Of a stretch of DNA of 64,000 nucleotides, positions 1 through 8,742 are shown in pieces; position 1 is the stretch's first letter; the number at the start of each line of letters is the position of its first letter. The position numbers were made by a program, and so were the translations under genes. This stretch comes from JBDHBD01 sp039586095 (GTDB lineage Bacteria > Gemmatimonadota > Gemmatimonadetes > Palauibacterales > Palauibacteraceae). Under the pieces are notes generated by a model that searched no databases, had not been told where the DNA came from, and saw nothing but the letters and a program-made list of their open reading frames with translations. The DNA is taken from assembly GCA_039586095.1 (NCBI GenBank), contig JBDHLB010000025.1, positions 3,352 to 67,351 of the forward strand. Reading direction: 5' to 3'.

Positions 1-6
1 AGACCG

Positions 7-978
7 TCACGCCTCCACCGATCGCTCGATCGCACGCTCGAGCGCATCCTGGGCGCGCAGGGCGAGGGCCAACAGACGAGCGGGAGACCGATCGCTCTCC
101 CGCGCCGTGCTTGTCCGGCGGCCCCCCGGAGACAGGGCGAACACGATGTCTCCGTCGAAGGGCGTGCCGCTCGGCGTGATACGTCGGGCCAGGGCGGCGC
201 TGGCCAGGCGCGCGACAAGAGCCAACTCTCGCTTGCCGAGCGGCACATCGGTGGCGACGACACCCAGCGTCGTGCTCTGAATCGGACGGAAGCCTCCTTC
301 CGTCACATCTCCTGCGCGAAGCGCCCTCGCCGTGTCCAGAAACGCACCGTCGTCCGTCCGGCAGCCGGCGACGATCCGCCCGGCCGCATCCCGCACGTCG
401 CCGAACGCGTTCACCACGGCGAGCGCGGCCACCGTCGTACCGTCTCTCCGCTCGGCCCAGCCGCCGATCCCGGCCCGCTGCGCGCCGGCCATGCCGAGGA
501 GTTTGCCCACGGTGGCCCCCGTTCCCGCCCCGACGCGTCCTTCCTCGACGGGATCATCGGTGGCCGCAGCGGCCGCCGCTCGCCCCAGCGCAGGGTCGGG
601 TCTACGATCTGCCTGCCCGATCTCCAGGTCGTAGATGACGGCGGCCGGCACGATCGGCACCCGAGCCGCACTCGTCTGGAAGCCGCGGCCCTGCTCCTCC
701 AGCCACTGTACGACGCCGTCCGCGGCCGCCAGCCCGAACGCGGAGCCTCCGGTCAGGAGCACGCCGTCGCACGCGGGCACGAGATGCTGGAGCGATAGGG
801 CATCCAGCTCCCGGCTTCCTGTCGCGAGGCCATACACTTCGACGGCGGCCTTGCAGGGACCCAGAATCACCGTGCACCCGGTCGCTGCCTCATCGTCCTG
901 GGCGTGTCCGACGGTGATCCCGCCCACGGCGGTGAGCGAGCGGTTCGGAACAGACAGCGCCTCGTTCCGTGGCGTCAC
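7..978 (-). CDS. P1 family peptidase (DmpA-type aminopeptidase)
   Basis: The 323-residue product matches the S58/P1 family of self-processing N-terminal-nucleophile hydrolases (DmpA, L-aminopeptidase/D-esterase), which release N-terminal residues from peptides or amides. Seen: an N-terminal LTAVGGITVGHAQ stretch, a glycine-rich LLTGGSAFGLAAADGV segment near residue 75, GRVGAGTGATVGK near 145, and the late STTLGVVATDVPL motif. In this family the late motif holds the Ser/Thr that becomes the new N-terminus after autocleavage. No signal peptide is visible, so it is probably cytoplasmic. It lies 15 bp downstream of the PLP dehydratase on the same strand and may share its transcript. The family is clear; the substrate is unknown. 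Confidence 0.88.
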   Translation of the reverse strand: MTPRNEALSVPNRSLTAVGGITVGHAQDDEAATGCTVILGPCKAAVEVYGLATGSRELDALSLQHLVPACDGVLLTGGSAFGLAAADGVVQWLEEQGRGFQTSAARVPIVPAAVIYDLEIGQADRRPDPALGRAAAAAATDDPVEEGRVGAGTGATVGKLLGMAGAQRAGIGGWAERRDGTTVAALAVVNAFGDVRDAAGRIVAGCRTDDGAFLDTARALRAGDVTEGGFRPIQSTTLGVVATDVPLGKRELALVARLASAALARRITPSGTPFDGDIVFALSPGGRRTSTARESDRSPARLLALALRAQDALERAIERSVEA

Positions 979-993
979 GCTCGCGCTCTCAAG

Positions 994-2019
994 TCAGGCG
1001 TTCAACCATTCGGCGAGCTGAGCCGGCTCGATGTTGCCCCCGGACAGCACGGCGACGGTGGCGCCTTCCGACGCCCTGGAAAGCCGGCCGCTCAGGATCG
1101 CCGCGACCGGTGCCGCGCCGCTCGCCTCGACGACCAATCGCTGGCGGAACAGCCACAGGACAGCGTCCCGAATCTCCGCGTCGGAGACCGTGACCACCTC
1201 ATCGACCAGCTCCCGACAGTGGCGGAACGTCAGGTCCCCCGGTCGCACCGGTTTGAGACCGTCCGCGATCGTTTCCACGCGCGAGAGCGTCACCGGCGCC
1301 TCGGCGTCCAGCGAGGCCTTCATGGCCGCGGCACCCTCGGCCTCGACTCCCACGACGCGCGCCTGCGGGACCAGTTCGGCCAGTGCCGCGGACGTGCCCG
1401 AGATCAATCCTCCTCCGCCGATCGGAACCACGACCAGGCCCGGCAAAAGCCCCGACCGGGCCAATTGCTCCTCGATCTCGACACCAACGGTGCCCTGGCC
1501 GGCGATGATGTTCGGATGATCGAACGGCGGCACCATGGTGCCGCCCCACTCGCGCTGGATTTCCTCCGCTCTCGTCCGACGCTCGGTCGAGGTGGTTCCG
1601 ACTTGTTCGACCTCAGCGCCCAGGTTGCGCGTCCCCTCCAGCTTCACGCGTGGGGCATCCACGGGCATCACGATCGTGGCCCGCACGCCGAACGCGCGGG
1701 CCGCGAAGGCCACGGCCTGCGCATGATTCCCCGAGGAATAGGTGATGAGGCCGAGCTGACGCTCCGCTTCGGAGAGACAACTCACGAAGTGGTAGGCCCC
1801 ACGCGCCTTGAAGGCGGAGACGCGCTGCAGGTTTTCGCACTTCAACCAGAGATCCGAAGCAGCTCCTGCGCTGGACCTCGGCAGCTCGGCGGGAACCAGC
1901 GGCGTGCGGCGCGTCACCCCGCGCAGTCGCTCGGCCGCTGCCCGAATGTCCGCCAGGGTGACGAGTCGTCCTGCCGCGGCCACTCCCGCGCGGTCGGACA
2001 CGTCGGTCGCCTCAGTCAT
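994..2019 (-). CDS. Threonine/serine dehydratase, PLP fold type II
   Basis: This 341-residue enzyme belongs to the tryptophan-synthase-beta fold of PLP enzymes and probably deaminates threonine or serine to a 2-oxo acid. The PLP lysine is K71 in the motif SAFKARGAYHF, preceded by LWLKCENLQ. The phosphate-binding glycine loop is VVPIGGGGLISG near residue 195. There is no C-terminal ACT regulatory domain, which suggests a catabolic threonine dehydratase or a serine racemase-like enzyme rather than feedback-inhibited biosynthetic IlvA. Its ATG lies inside the 3' end of gyrA (8-bp overlap), so its translation is probably coupled to gyrA, an unusual partner. Confidence 0.88.
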   Translation of the reverse strand: MTEATDVSDRAGVAAAGRLVTLADIRAAAERLRGVTRRTPLVPAELPRSSAGAASDLWLKCENLQRVSAFKARGAYHFVSCLSEAERQLGLITYSSGNHAQAVAFAARAFGVRATIVMPVDAPRVKLEGTRNLGAEVEQVGTTSTERRTRAEEIQREWGGTMVPPFDHPNIIAGQGTVGVEIEEQLARSGLLPGLVVVPIGGGGLISGTSAALAELVPQARVVGVEAEGAAAMKASLDAEAPVTLSRVETIADGLKPVRPGDLTFRHCRELVDEVVTVSDAEIRDAVLWLFRQRLVVEASGAAPVAAILSGRLSRASEGATVAVLSGGNIEPAQLAEWLNA

Positions 2020-4552
2020 CCGCCGGGGCGCCTCCCTGATCCGCGGCGTCGACGGCCGCCGCTTCCCCCTCTCGCTGGTCGACTCCGTCCACCGTTCCCG
2101 GCTCGTCTTCCGGTTCGGCCTCCGACTCTGCCGGCAGTCGGGCGAGGTCCATCAGCTCATCTCCCTCGTCCAGCGCGATGAGCCGTACACCCTGAGTGTT
2201 CCGGCCGATCACCCGGATATCCCTGGCCAGCTGGCGGTTGATGACTCCGTTTCGAGTGACCAGCAGCAGCTCGTCCTCGTCCGTGACTTCCTTGATGGCG
2301 ATGACGGCACCGGTCCTGGGGGTAATGCGCACGTTGATCAGACCCTTCCCGCCGCGGCGCTGGGCTCGGTAGTCCTCGACCGCGCTCCGCTTGCCCATGC
2401 CGTGATCCGTCACGCTGAGCAGGGTGGCGCCACGCTTCACGACCACCATCCCGACCACCTCGTCATCCCCCGAGAGCCGGATGCCTCTGACCCCCTGTGT
2501 GGCCCGCCCCATCCGACGCGCATCGCTCTCGGCGAACCGGATCGCCATGCCGCCTCGGGTGCCCAGAATCACATCGTTCGTTCCGTCGGTAAGCTGCACG
2601 TCGATCAGACGATCGCCGTCCACGATGTTGATCGCGTTCACGCCGTTCGAGCGGACGTTTGAGTACTCGGCCAGGCTGGTCTTCTTCACCAGGCCATCCT
2701 TGGTCGCGAAGATGAGGTACTGATCGTCCCGGAACTCCCGGACTCGTACGATGGAGGCGATCTCGTCGTCCCGGTCCAGCTGAACGAGGTTGATGATCGG
2801 CTTGCCGCGGGCGGTTCGACCGGCCTCCGGGATTTCGAACACCTTCAGCCAGTAGCAGTGACCGGCGGCCGTGAAGATCATCAGATAGTCGTGCGTCGAG
2901 GCGAGGAAGACATGATCCACCCAGTCCTCCTCCTTCGTGCTCATGCCGGCGATTCCACGTCCGCCTCTCCGCTGCTGCCGGTACACGGCGGGTTGGATGC
3001 GCTTCACGTAGCCGGCGTGGCTGACCGTGATCACCATGTCCTCCTCGGCGATCAGGTCCTGCATGGTAAAGTCGGCCCTCACGTCTACGATCTCGGTGCG
3101 CCGGTCGTCCCCGTACTTCTCGGCCAGGGCGGTGAGCTCCTCCTTCACGATCGTCATACGACGGTTTCGCGAAGCGAGGATCTTCTCGAGCTCTTCGATG
3201 AGCGCCCGGACCTCTTCCAGCTCTTCCTCGAGCTTCTCGATCTCGAGCCCGGTGAGGCGGGCGAGGCGCATGTTGAGAATCGCCTCCGACTGGCGCTCGG
3301 TCAGCTCGAACCGCTCCCGCAGTCGCTGGCCGGCCGCCTCCGCATCCCGCGACTCACGAATGATCTCGATCACCTCATCGATGTTGTCGACGGCGACCTT
3401 GAGTCCCTCGAGCACATGCTCCCGGTCCTTGGCCGCGCCCAGATCGTGCTCGCTGCGGCGCACCACGACCTCGTGGCGATGCTCGAGGAAGTGCTCCAGC
3501 ATCTCCTTCAGCGGCATGACCCGGGGCACCCCGTCCACGAGGGCCAGCATGATCACGCCGAAGGTCGACTGCATCTGCGTGTGCTTGTACAGCTGATTCA
3601 ACACGATATACGGAATGGCATCCCGCTTCAGCTCGATCACCAGCCGGATGCCATCCCGGTCGGACTCGTCCCGGAGATCGGAAATGTCCTCGATGCGACG
3701 GTCGCGAACGAGCTGGGCGATCTGCTCGATCAGCCGCGTTTTGTTCACCATGAACGGGATCTCGGTGACCACGATCCGCTCGCCACCTCGCTCTTTCTCT
3801 TCGATCTCCGCCCGCGCTCGCATGACGACCCGGCCGCGGCCGCTCTCGTACGCCTCGACAATCCCGTCCCGGCCGTAGATGAACCCACCGGTGGGAAAGT
3901 CCGGACCGGTCACGTCTTCCAGCAGTTCATCGAGCGTGCAGTCGGGCTGGTCGATGACGCGCACACAGGCCGCGACAATCTCCCTGAGGTTGTGTGGCGG
4001 AATGTTCGTCGCCATGCCCACCGCGATCCCCGACGAGCCGTTGACCAGCAGGTTCGGGATGCGGGATGGCAGCACGACGGGCTCGCGGAGACGGTCGTCG
4101 AAGTTGGGCTGGAAATCGACTGTCTCGCGGTCGATGTCCGTCAGCATCTCGAGCGAGATCGGGGCGAGGCGAGCCTCCGTGTATCGGTAGGCCGCCGCGC
4201 TGTCGCCGTCCACCGATCCGAAGTTCCCCTGTCCGTCGATCAGCGGGTAACGCAGGGAGAAATCCTGCACCATGCGGACCAGCGAATCGTACACGGCGGA
4301 GTCGCCGTGCGGGTGGTATTTGCCCAAGACATCGCCCACGACCGTGGCGCTCTTCTTGTACGGCCGGGTCGGCGTCAGGCCGGCTTCCTGCATCGCGTAG
4401 AGGATGCGGCGGTGGACAGGCTTCAACCCGTCCCGAACGTCGGGCAGCGCACGCTGCACGATCACGCTCATCGAGTAGTCGATGAACGACTCTCGCATCT
4501 CGTCTTCGAGCAGACGCGGCTCGATCCGGTCCACTCGCTCGGATGTCTCCAT
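2012..4552 (-). CDS. gyrA: DNA gyrase subunit A
   Basis: Breakage-reunion subunit of gyrase, 846 residues from the METSERVDRIEP start. I chose this start because the upstream in-frame ATG (4615) adds a non-homologous 21-residue tail. The catalytic tyrosine is Y124 in AAYRYTEARL. The quinolone-resistance region reads HPHGDSAVYDS; S85 and D89 match the sensitive E. coli residues S83 and D87. A coiled-coil stretch (LEEELEEVRALIEELEKI) precedes the C-terminal DNA-wrapping propeller. Two GyrA-box-like motifs occur: QRRGGRG near residue 526 and QRRGGKG near 728. gyrB is not in the window. The 3' end overlaps the dehydratase by 8 bp. Confidence 0.97.
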   Translation of the reverse strand: METSERVDRIEPRLLEDEMRESFIDYSMSVIVQRALPDVRDGLKPVHRRILYAMQEAGLTPTRPYKKSATVVGDVLGKYHPHGDSAVYDSLVRMVQDFSLRYPLIDGQGNFGSVDGDSAAAYRYTEARLAPISLEMLTDIDRETVDFQPNFDDRLREPVVLPSRIPNLLVNGSSGIAVGMATNIPPHNLREIVAACVRVIDQPDCTLDELLEDVTGPDFPTGGFIYGRDGIVEAYESGRGRVVMRARAEIEEKERGGERIVVTEIPFMVNKTRLIEQIAQLVRDRRIEDISDLRDESDRDGIRLVIELKRDAIPYIVLNQLYKHTQMQSTFGVIMLALVDGVPRVMPLKEMLEHFLEHRHEVVVRRSEHDLGAAKDREHVLEGLKVAVDNIDEVIEIIRESRDAEAAGQRLRERFELTERQSEAILNMRLARLTGLEIEKLEEELEEVRALIEELEKILASRNRRMTIVKEELTALAEKYGDDRRTEIVDVRADFTMQDLIAEEDMVITVSHAGYVKRIQPAVYRQQRRGGRGIAGMSTKEEDWVDHVFLASTHDYLMIFTAAGHCYWLKVFEIPEAGRTARGKPIINLVQLDRDDEIASIVRVREFRDDQYLIFATKDGLVKKTSLAEYSNVRSNGVNAINIVDGDRLIDVQLTDGTNDVILGTRGGMAIRFAESDARRMGRATQGVRGIRLSGDDEVVGMVVVKRGATLLSVTDHGMGKRSAVEDYRAQRRGGKGLINVRITPRTGAVIAIKEVTDEDELLLVTRNGVINRQLARDIRVIGRNTQGVRLIALDEGDELMDLARLPAESEAEPEDEPGTVDGVDQREGEAAAVDAADQGGAPADD

Positions 4553-4676
4553 GAAACCCTTTCGATGTCCGTGGAAGTACGTTGCGGACGGTGGCCAGAG
4601 AGGCCCCGAAATCAAGCGAAAAATCTAGCGGTTTGGGGGGTTCGGCGCGACCGCGAAGGGGTTGCCACGCGCCCTC

Positions 4677-5738
4677 TCACGCCATGGCTCGATAATCGTC
4701 CAATTCCGCGTAACCCATGGCCTCGAGCGCTTCCCGAATCTCCTCCCGCGCGCCCGGGGATCCGACGCCGAGCAGCACGTACGGTCGCGGCTCCCACGCC
4801 TCAAGATCCGCGGGCGAAATCACCTCCGCACCGTGGATCGTTTGACCGATCTTTCTGGGGTCCAGTTCCACGAACGCGGCGGGTCTCACCTGCTCCTCAA
4901 GCAAGCTGAGCGCGAGCGACTTCCCGACGCTCCCGGCGCCCCACACCACCACGGACCGGTCGGGGGAAAGGAAACCCTTGCGGAGGTGGTGAGCTTTGCA
5001 GGCGCGAAATGCCTCCGGCGTGTAGTCGGACGAGGTCATGGATAGACGGTCGGGGGTGACACGCCACCGCACGAGGACGCGTGGGACGTTGGCGAGCTGC
5101 CGGCCCACCCGGTGAAGGCGGAGCACGAGATCGTAGTCCTCGGGCCACCCTCGCTCCCGGTAGCCTCCCACCTCGCGGTACGCCCTCGCTCGGAGCATCA
5201 GCGTCGGATGGGCGATGGGGCACTCCACGAACAGGTCCCGCAGCACGTGGTCCGGCTGATGGAGGGCGTTGAGCCACCGCTCGTAGCGGCGGTACCCGGA
5301 ACCCAGGGCAGTGCGGGGGAAGTAACGGACACCGGTCCCGCAGCCGGCCAGGCCCGGACGGCGCTCGAGGAATCGTCGTTGCAGCTCCAGCCGCCGGGGG
5401 TGGGCCACATCGTCTGCGTCCATACGGGCGAGCAGAGGGGCGCGTGCGTGGTCTGCCGCCAGTTTGAGGGCGGCGACCAGACCGTCCCCGGCACCCTGAA
5501 CCACACGCACCCGGTCGTCGGCCGCTGCCCACTGCGCGAGAAACGCGGCGGTCCTGTCCCGTGACGCATCGTTCACGGCCACCACCTCGAAATCCGACTC
5601 GGTCTGGGCCTGGAGACTGCGTCGGCACTCGTCGAGAAACGAGACGGCGTCGCGGCACGGGAGCAGCACGGACACGGCCGGTCGACCGTCCCGCGAGTCG
5701 CCACCGGTCCTCCCGTGGAGGGATGCCGGTTCAGGCAT
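4677..5738 (-). CDS. Family 2 glycosyltransferase with C-terminal Rossmann-like domain
   Basis: A 353-residue cytoplasmic or membrane-associated sugar transferase. Residues about 21-230 form a GT2 GT-A fold: AVSVLLPCRDAVSFLDEC at the start, VNDASRDRT for nucleotide binding, and the metal-binding RMDADD motif near residue 115. The last 90 residues (VVVWGAGSVGKSLALSLL onward) look like a small dinucleotide-binding Rossmann unit ending in a conserved-looking GVGSPGAREEIREAL stretch. Such tails occur on some polysaccharide-biosynthesis transferases. The ATG lies 8 bp inside the uvrA 3' end, so it follows uvrA on the same transcript although the functions look unrelated. The sugar donor and acceptor cannot be told from sequence. 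Confidence 0.85.
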   Translation of the reverse strand: MPEPASLHGRTGGDSRDGRPAVSVLLPCRDAVSFLDECRRSLQAQTESDFEVVAVNDASRDRTAAFLAQWAAADDRVRVVQGAGDGLVAALKLAADHARAPLLARMDADDVAHPRRLELQRRFLERRPGLAGCGTGVRYFPRTALGSGYRRYERWLNALHQPDHVLRDLFVECPIAHPTLMLRARAYREVGGYRERGWPEDYDLVLRLHRVGRQLANVPRVLVRWRVTPDRLSMTSSDYTPEAFRACKAHHLRKGFLSPDRSVVVWGAGSVGKSLALSLLEEQVRPAAFVELDPRKIGQTIHGAEVISPADLEAWEPRPYVLLGVGSPGAREEIREALEAMGYAELDDYRAMA

Positions 5739-8661
5739 CCGCGGCTCTGGCGACCTTCTCCGAGCCGAGATGCCGCCGCAGGTACGCGCCGGTGTGTGAG
5801 CCCGGGGTCCGTTCGATCTCGGCGGGAGGACCGGCGGCCACCACGCGTCCCCCCTGCTCCGCCGCCTCCGGTCCCAGATCGATGACCCAGTCGGCCGTCG
5901 CGATCAGATCCAGATTGTGCTCGACGAGCAGCACGCTGTGCCCGTCCGCCACGAGCTCGTCGAGCACGCGACGTAGCAGCACGATCTCGGACACACCCAG
6001 TCCCACGGTGGGCTCGTCGAGGATATAGAGCCGCCGGCCCGCCTTCCGGCGACGAGCCAGCTCACGCGCGATCTTCAGGCGCTGAGCCTCCCCGCCCGAC
6101 AGCGTGGTAGCGGGCTGGCCGAGGCGAAGATATCCGAGACCGACCCTCTGCAGCTGCCACAGCTTCTTGCCGAGGCGGTCCTCGCGCAGGAAGAAACGGA
6201 TCGCCTGGTCCACGGTCAGCTCGAGCACCTCGCGAATGTCCAATCCCCGGCACTCGACTTCCAGCACCTCGGGGCGGTACCGTAGTCCTCCGCACGCGTC
6301 GCAGGGCACGGACACGTCGGCGAGGAACACCATCTCCACCAGCTCCTCTCCCGCCCCTTTACACACCTCGCAGCGGCCACCCGGGCGATTGAAGCTGAAG
6401 TGGCTCGGTCCGTAGCCCTGGCTCTTCGCCAACGGTTGCTCGGCGAAGATCCGCCGGACGTCTCCGAACCCGCCGATATACGTTAGCGGGTTGGAGCGCG
6501 GCGTACGTCCGATGGGGCTCTGGTCCACGAGCACCACTCCGTCCAGAGCCTCCGTTCCGTCCAGACGGTCGTACGATCCCGCCCGTTCTCCGAGGTGCTC
6601 CTTGGCCGTCGAACGCCCGTGCAGTTCACTCTCGAGCGCGCGGTAAAGAATGTCGTGCACCAGGGTCGACTTTCCCGAGCCTGAGACCCCGGTGACCACC
6701 GTGAGCCCGCCAAGAGGGATGGCCACGTCCAGATCCTCGACGTTGTGCAGGCTCGCTCCCTTCAGATGAAGCCATGCACCTCTTCCGGCTTCGATCCGGT
6801 GGCGTGCATCGGAGTCCGCGAACGACAGGGTGGGCCGCTCGCTCAGGGCGCGTCCGGTCACCGTGTCGGCACCCTGCAGGCCCTCCCAGGAGCCCTCGAA
6901 CACCACCTCGCCGCCCTGCTGACCGGCGCCGGGACCCAGCTCGACGATGTGCTCGGCACGCTCCATGACCCGGGGCTCGTGCTCGACCACGAGAACGGTG
7001 TTTCCCCGGCCTCGCAGCTGCCACAGAACGTCGACGAGCCGGTCGACATCGCGGGCATGCAGGCCGATCGTGGGCTCGTCGAGCACATACAGGGTGTCCA
7101 CCAGGTGACTCCCGAGGCAGCTCGCCAGACGGATGCGCTGCATCTCTCCGCCCGAGAGCGAGCGCGCCTGACGATCCAGCGTGAGGTACCCGAGACCGAC
7201 CGTGTCGAGGAATTGCAGGCGGTCCAGTAGTTCGTTCAGCACGCTGGCGGCCATCTTGCGCTCGAACGCCCCCAGCTGGAGCCCGTCCAGCCACGCCAGA
7301 AGCCGGGACACCTCGAGCCCTGAAGCCTCGGCAATGTCGAGTCCGTCGACCCGGACGTGCAGCGCCTCGTCCCGCAGTCGTTTTCCGTCGCACAGGTCAC
7401 AGCGTCGAGGTCGCTGATACTGACGGAGGAAGACTCGGATGTACTGCTTGTAGCGCTTGCGCTCCTTCGACCGCAGAAAGGGGATCGCTCCGATGAACGA
7501 CGTACCGCCGTGCAGGAGCTCGCGGTGCACCGGGGCCGGCAGCGCCGCCCACGGCGTGTGGAGGCTGACACCTCGTGCCTCGGCCAGTTCCCGCACGGCC
7601 GCCCGTTCGCGCCGGTAGCGTGGCTTGGCGAACGGATCCACGGCACCGTCGGCGAGGGAGCGCTGCGGGTCGGGCACGATCAGATCCTCATCGTACTCGA
7701 GGGTCGCACCGAAGCCCGTGCATTTCGAGCAGGCACCGGCCGGGCTGTTGAAGCTGAACAGGGCGGGGCGCGGCTCCGGAAAGTCCCGGCCGCACTGGCG
7801 GCACCGGAACGCCTCCGTGAACGGCCGACGCTCGACGATTCGCGTAAGGCCTGCGTCCGCCTCGACTCTCAGCACGTCGGCGTGACCACCACCTTCCGCC
7901 AGAGCCGCGGCCAGAGCGTCGACAAGGCGCTCCCGATCCTCGGGGTCGAGCGCGATGCGATCCACCACGACCAACAACTCGTCCACCGTGGTCAGATCCT
8001 GCTCGCGAACCGTGTTCGAGCTCTCAGCCTCGGCGGCGGCGTGGCCTTCGGTCTCGGCGACGTCGTGTGTCCCCTGCGCTCCGGACGCCTCCAGGTCCGG
8101 CAGGTACACCTCGTCCCCATCGGCGATGACCCGCAGATAGCCCTGCGCCTGGATATTGGTGACGGCCACCGTGTGGGTGATCTCGGAGCTCAGCACGAAC
8201 GGGAACGTGACGAAGACCTGCGTGCCCGGCTCCCACTCCAGGACGCTGGCGGCCGCCGACTGGACCGTATCGGGAGCGACCCGCACGTCACAGCCGGGAC
8301 AAAACGTCTGACCGACACGAGCCCACAGCAGACGCAGGTAGTCGTAGACCTCGGTCACCGTGCCCACGGTGGAGCGACTCGTCTTCACCGCGTTCTTCTG
8401 GTCGATGGCGACGGAGGGGCTGACCCCCTCGATCCAGTCGACCGCCGGCTTGGCCATCCGCTCCAGAAACTGCTTCGCGTACGTCGAGAGCGATTCGATG
8501 TATCGCCGCTGTCCTTCCGCATAGACCGTGTCGAAGGCCAGGCTGGACTTGCCCGAACCCGAGGGACCGGTGACGACCGTGACCGATCGGCGAGGGATGG
8601 ACAGGTCGATCCCCTTCAGGTTGTGCTGCCGGGCGCCCCGGATTCGGATCTCGTCGGACAT
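5731..8661 (-). CDS. uvrA: Excinuclease ABC subunit A
   Basis: Damage-recognition ATPase of nucleotide excision repair, 976 residues. It has two ABC modules. The first Walker A is GPSGSGKSS (residues 32-40), with signature LSGGEMQRIRLA; the second is GVSGSGKSTL, with signature LSGGEAQRLKIA. Zinc-module cysteine pairs are visible as CRQCG...CSKC and CEVC...CDACGG. The protein is some 35 residues longer than typical. The surplus is an acidic, low-complexity insertion around residues 190-215 (ASGAQGTHDVAETEGHAAA). It is divergent from the ABC exporter, with an 81-bp shared upstream region. uvrB and uvrC are not in the window. Confidence 0.97.
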   Translation of the reverse strand: MSDEIRIRGARQHNLKGIDLSIPRRSVTVVTGPSGSGKSSLAFDTVYAEGQRRYIESLSTYAKQFLERMAKPAVDWIEGVSPSVAIDQKNAVKTSRSTVGTVTEVYDYLRLLWARVGQTFCPGCDVRVAPDTVQSAAASVLEWEPGTQVFVTFPFVLSSEITHTVAVTNIQAQGYLRVIADGDEVYLPDLEASGAQGTHDVAETEGHAAAEAESSNTVREQDLTTVDELLVVVDRIALDPEDRERLVDALAAALAEGGGHADVLRVEADAGLTRIVERRPFTEAFRCRQCGRDFPEPRPALFSFNSPAGACSKCTGFGATLEYDEDLIVPDPQRSLADGAVDPFAKPRYRRERAAVRELAEARGVSLHTPWAALPAPVHRELLHGGTSFIGAIPFLRSKERKRYKQYIRVFLRQYQRPRRCDLCDGKRLRDEALHVRVDGLDIAEASGLEVSRLLAWLDGLQLGAFERKMAASVLNELLDRLQFLDTVGLGYLTLDRQARSLSGGEMQRIRLASCLGSHLVDTLYVLDEPTIGLHARDVDRLVDVLWQLRGRGNTVLVVEHEPRVMERAEHIVELGPGAGQQGGEVVFEGSWEGLQGADTVTGRALSERPTLSFADSDARHRIEAGRGAWLHLKGASLHNVEDLDVAIPLGGLTVVTGVSGSGKSTLVHDILYRALESELHGRSTAKEHLGERAGSYDRLDGTEALDGVVLVDQSPIGRTPRSNPLTYIGGFGDVRRIFAEQPLAKSQGYGPSHFSFNRPGGRCEVCKGAGEELVEMVFLADVSVPCDACGGLRYRPEVLEVECRGLDIREVLELTVDQAIRFFLREDRLGKKLWQLQRVGLGYLRLGQPATTLSGGEAQRLKIARELARRRKAGRRLYILDEPTVGLGVSEIVLLRRVLDELVADGHSVLLVEHNLDLIATADWVIDLGPEAAEQGGRVVAAGPPAEIERTPGSHTGAYLRRHLGSEKVARAADA

Positions 8662-8742
8662 GGTCGATCCATATTGCGGGTGGAACGAATGCGGTGCTAC
8701 GGGCTATCTTCGCGCCCCGACCAACGACGCGACGGAGCGAAC

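Noticed and set aside
2858..4909. 683-residue plus-strand frame opposite gyrA
   Set aside because: Composition (many Val, His, Asp, Leu) is typical of the antisense shadow of a high-GC gene, and gyrA is certain.
7357..8742. Long open frame on the plus strand running into the ABC exporter
   Set aside because: It is antisense to uvrA and has no domain of its own; the exporter starts at GTG 8743 with a GGAG site.
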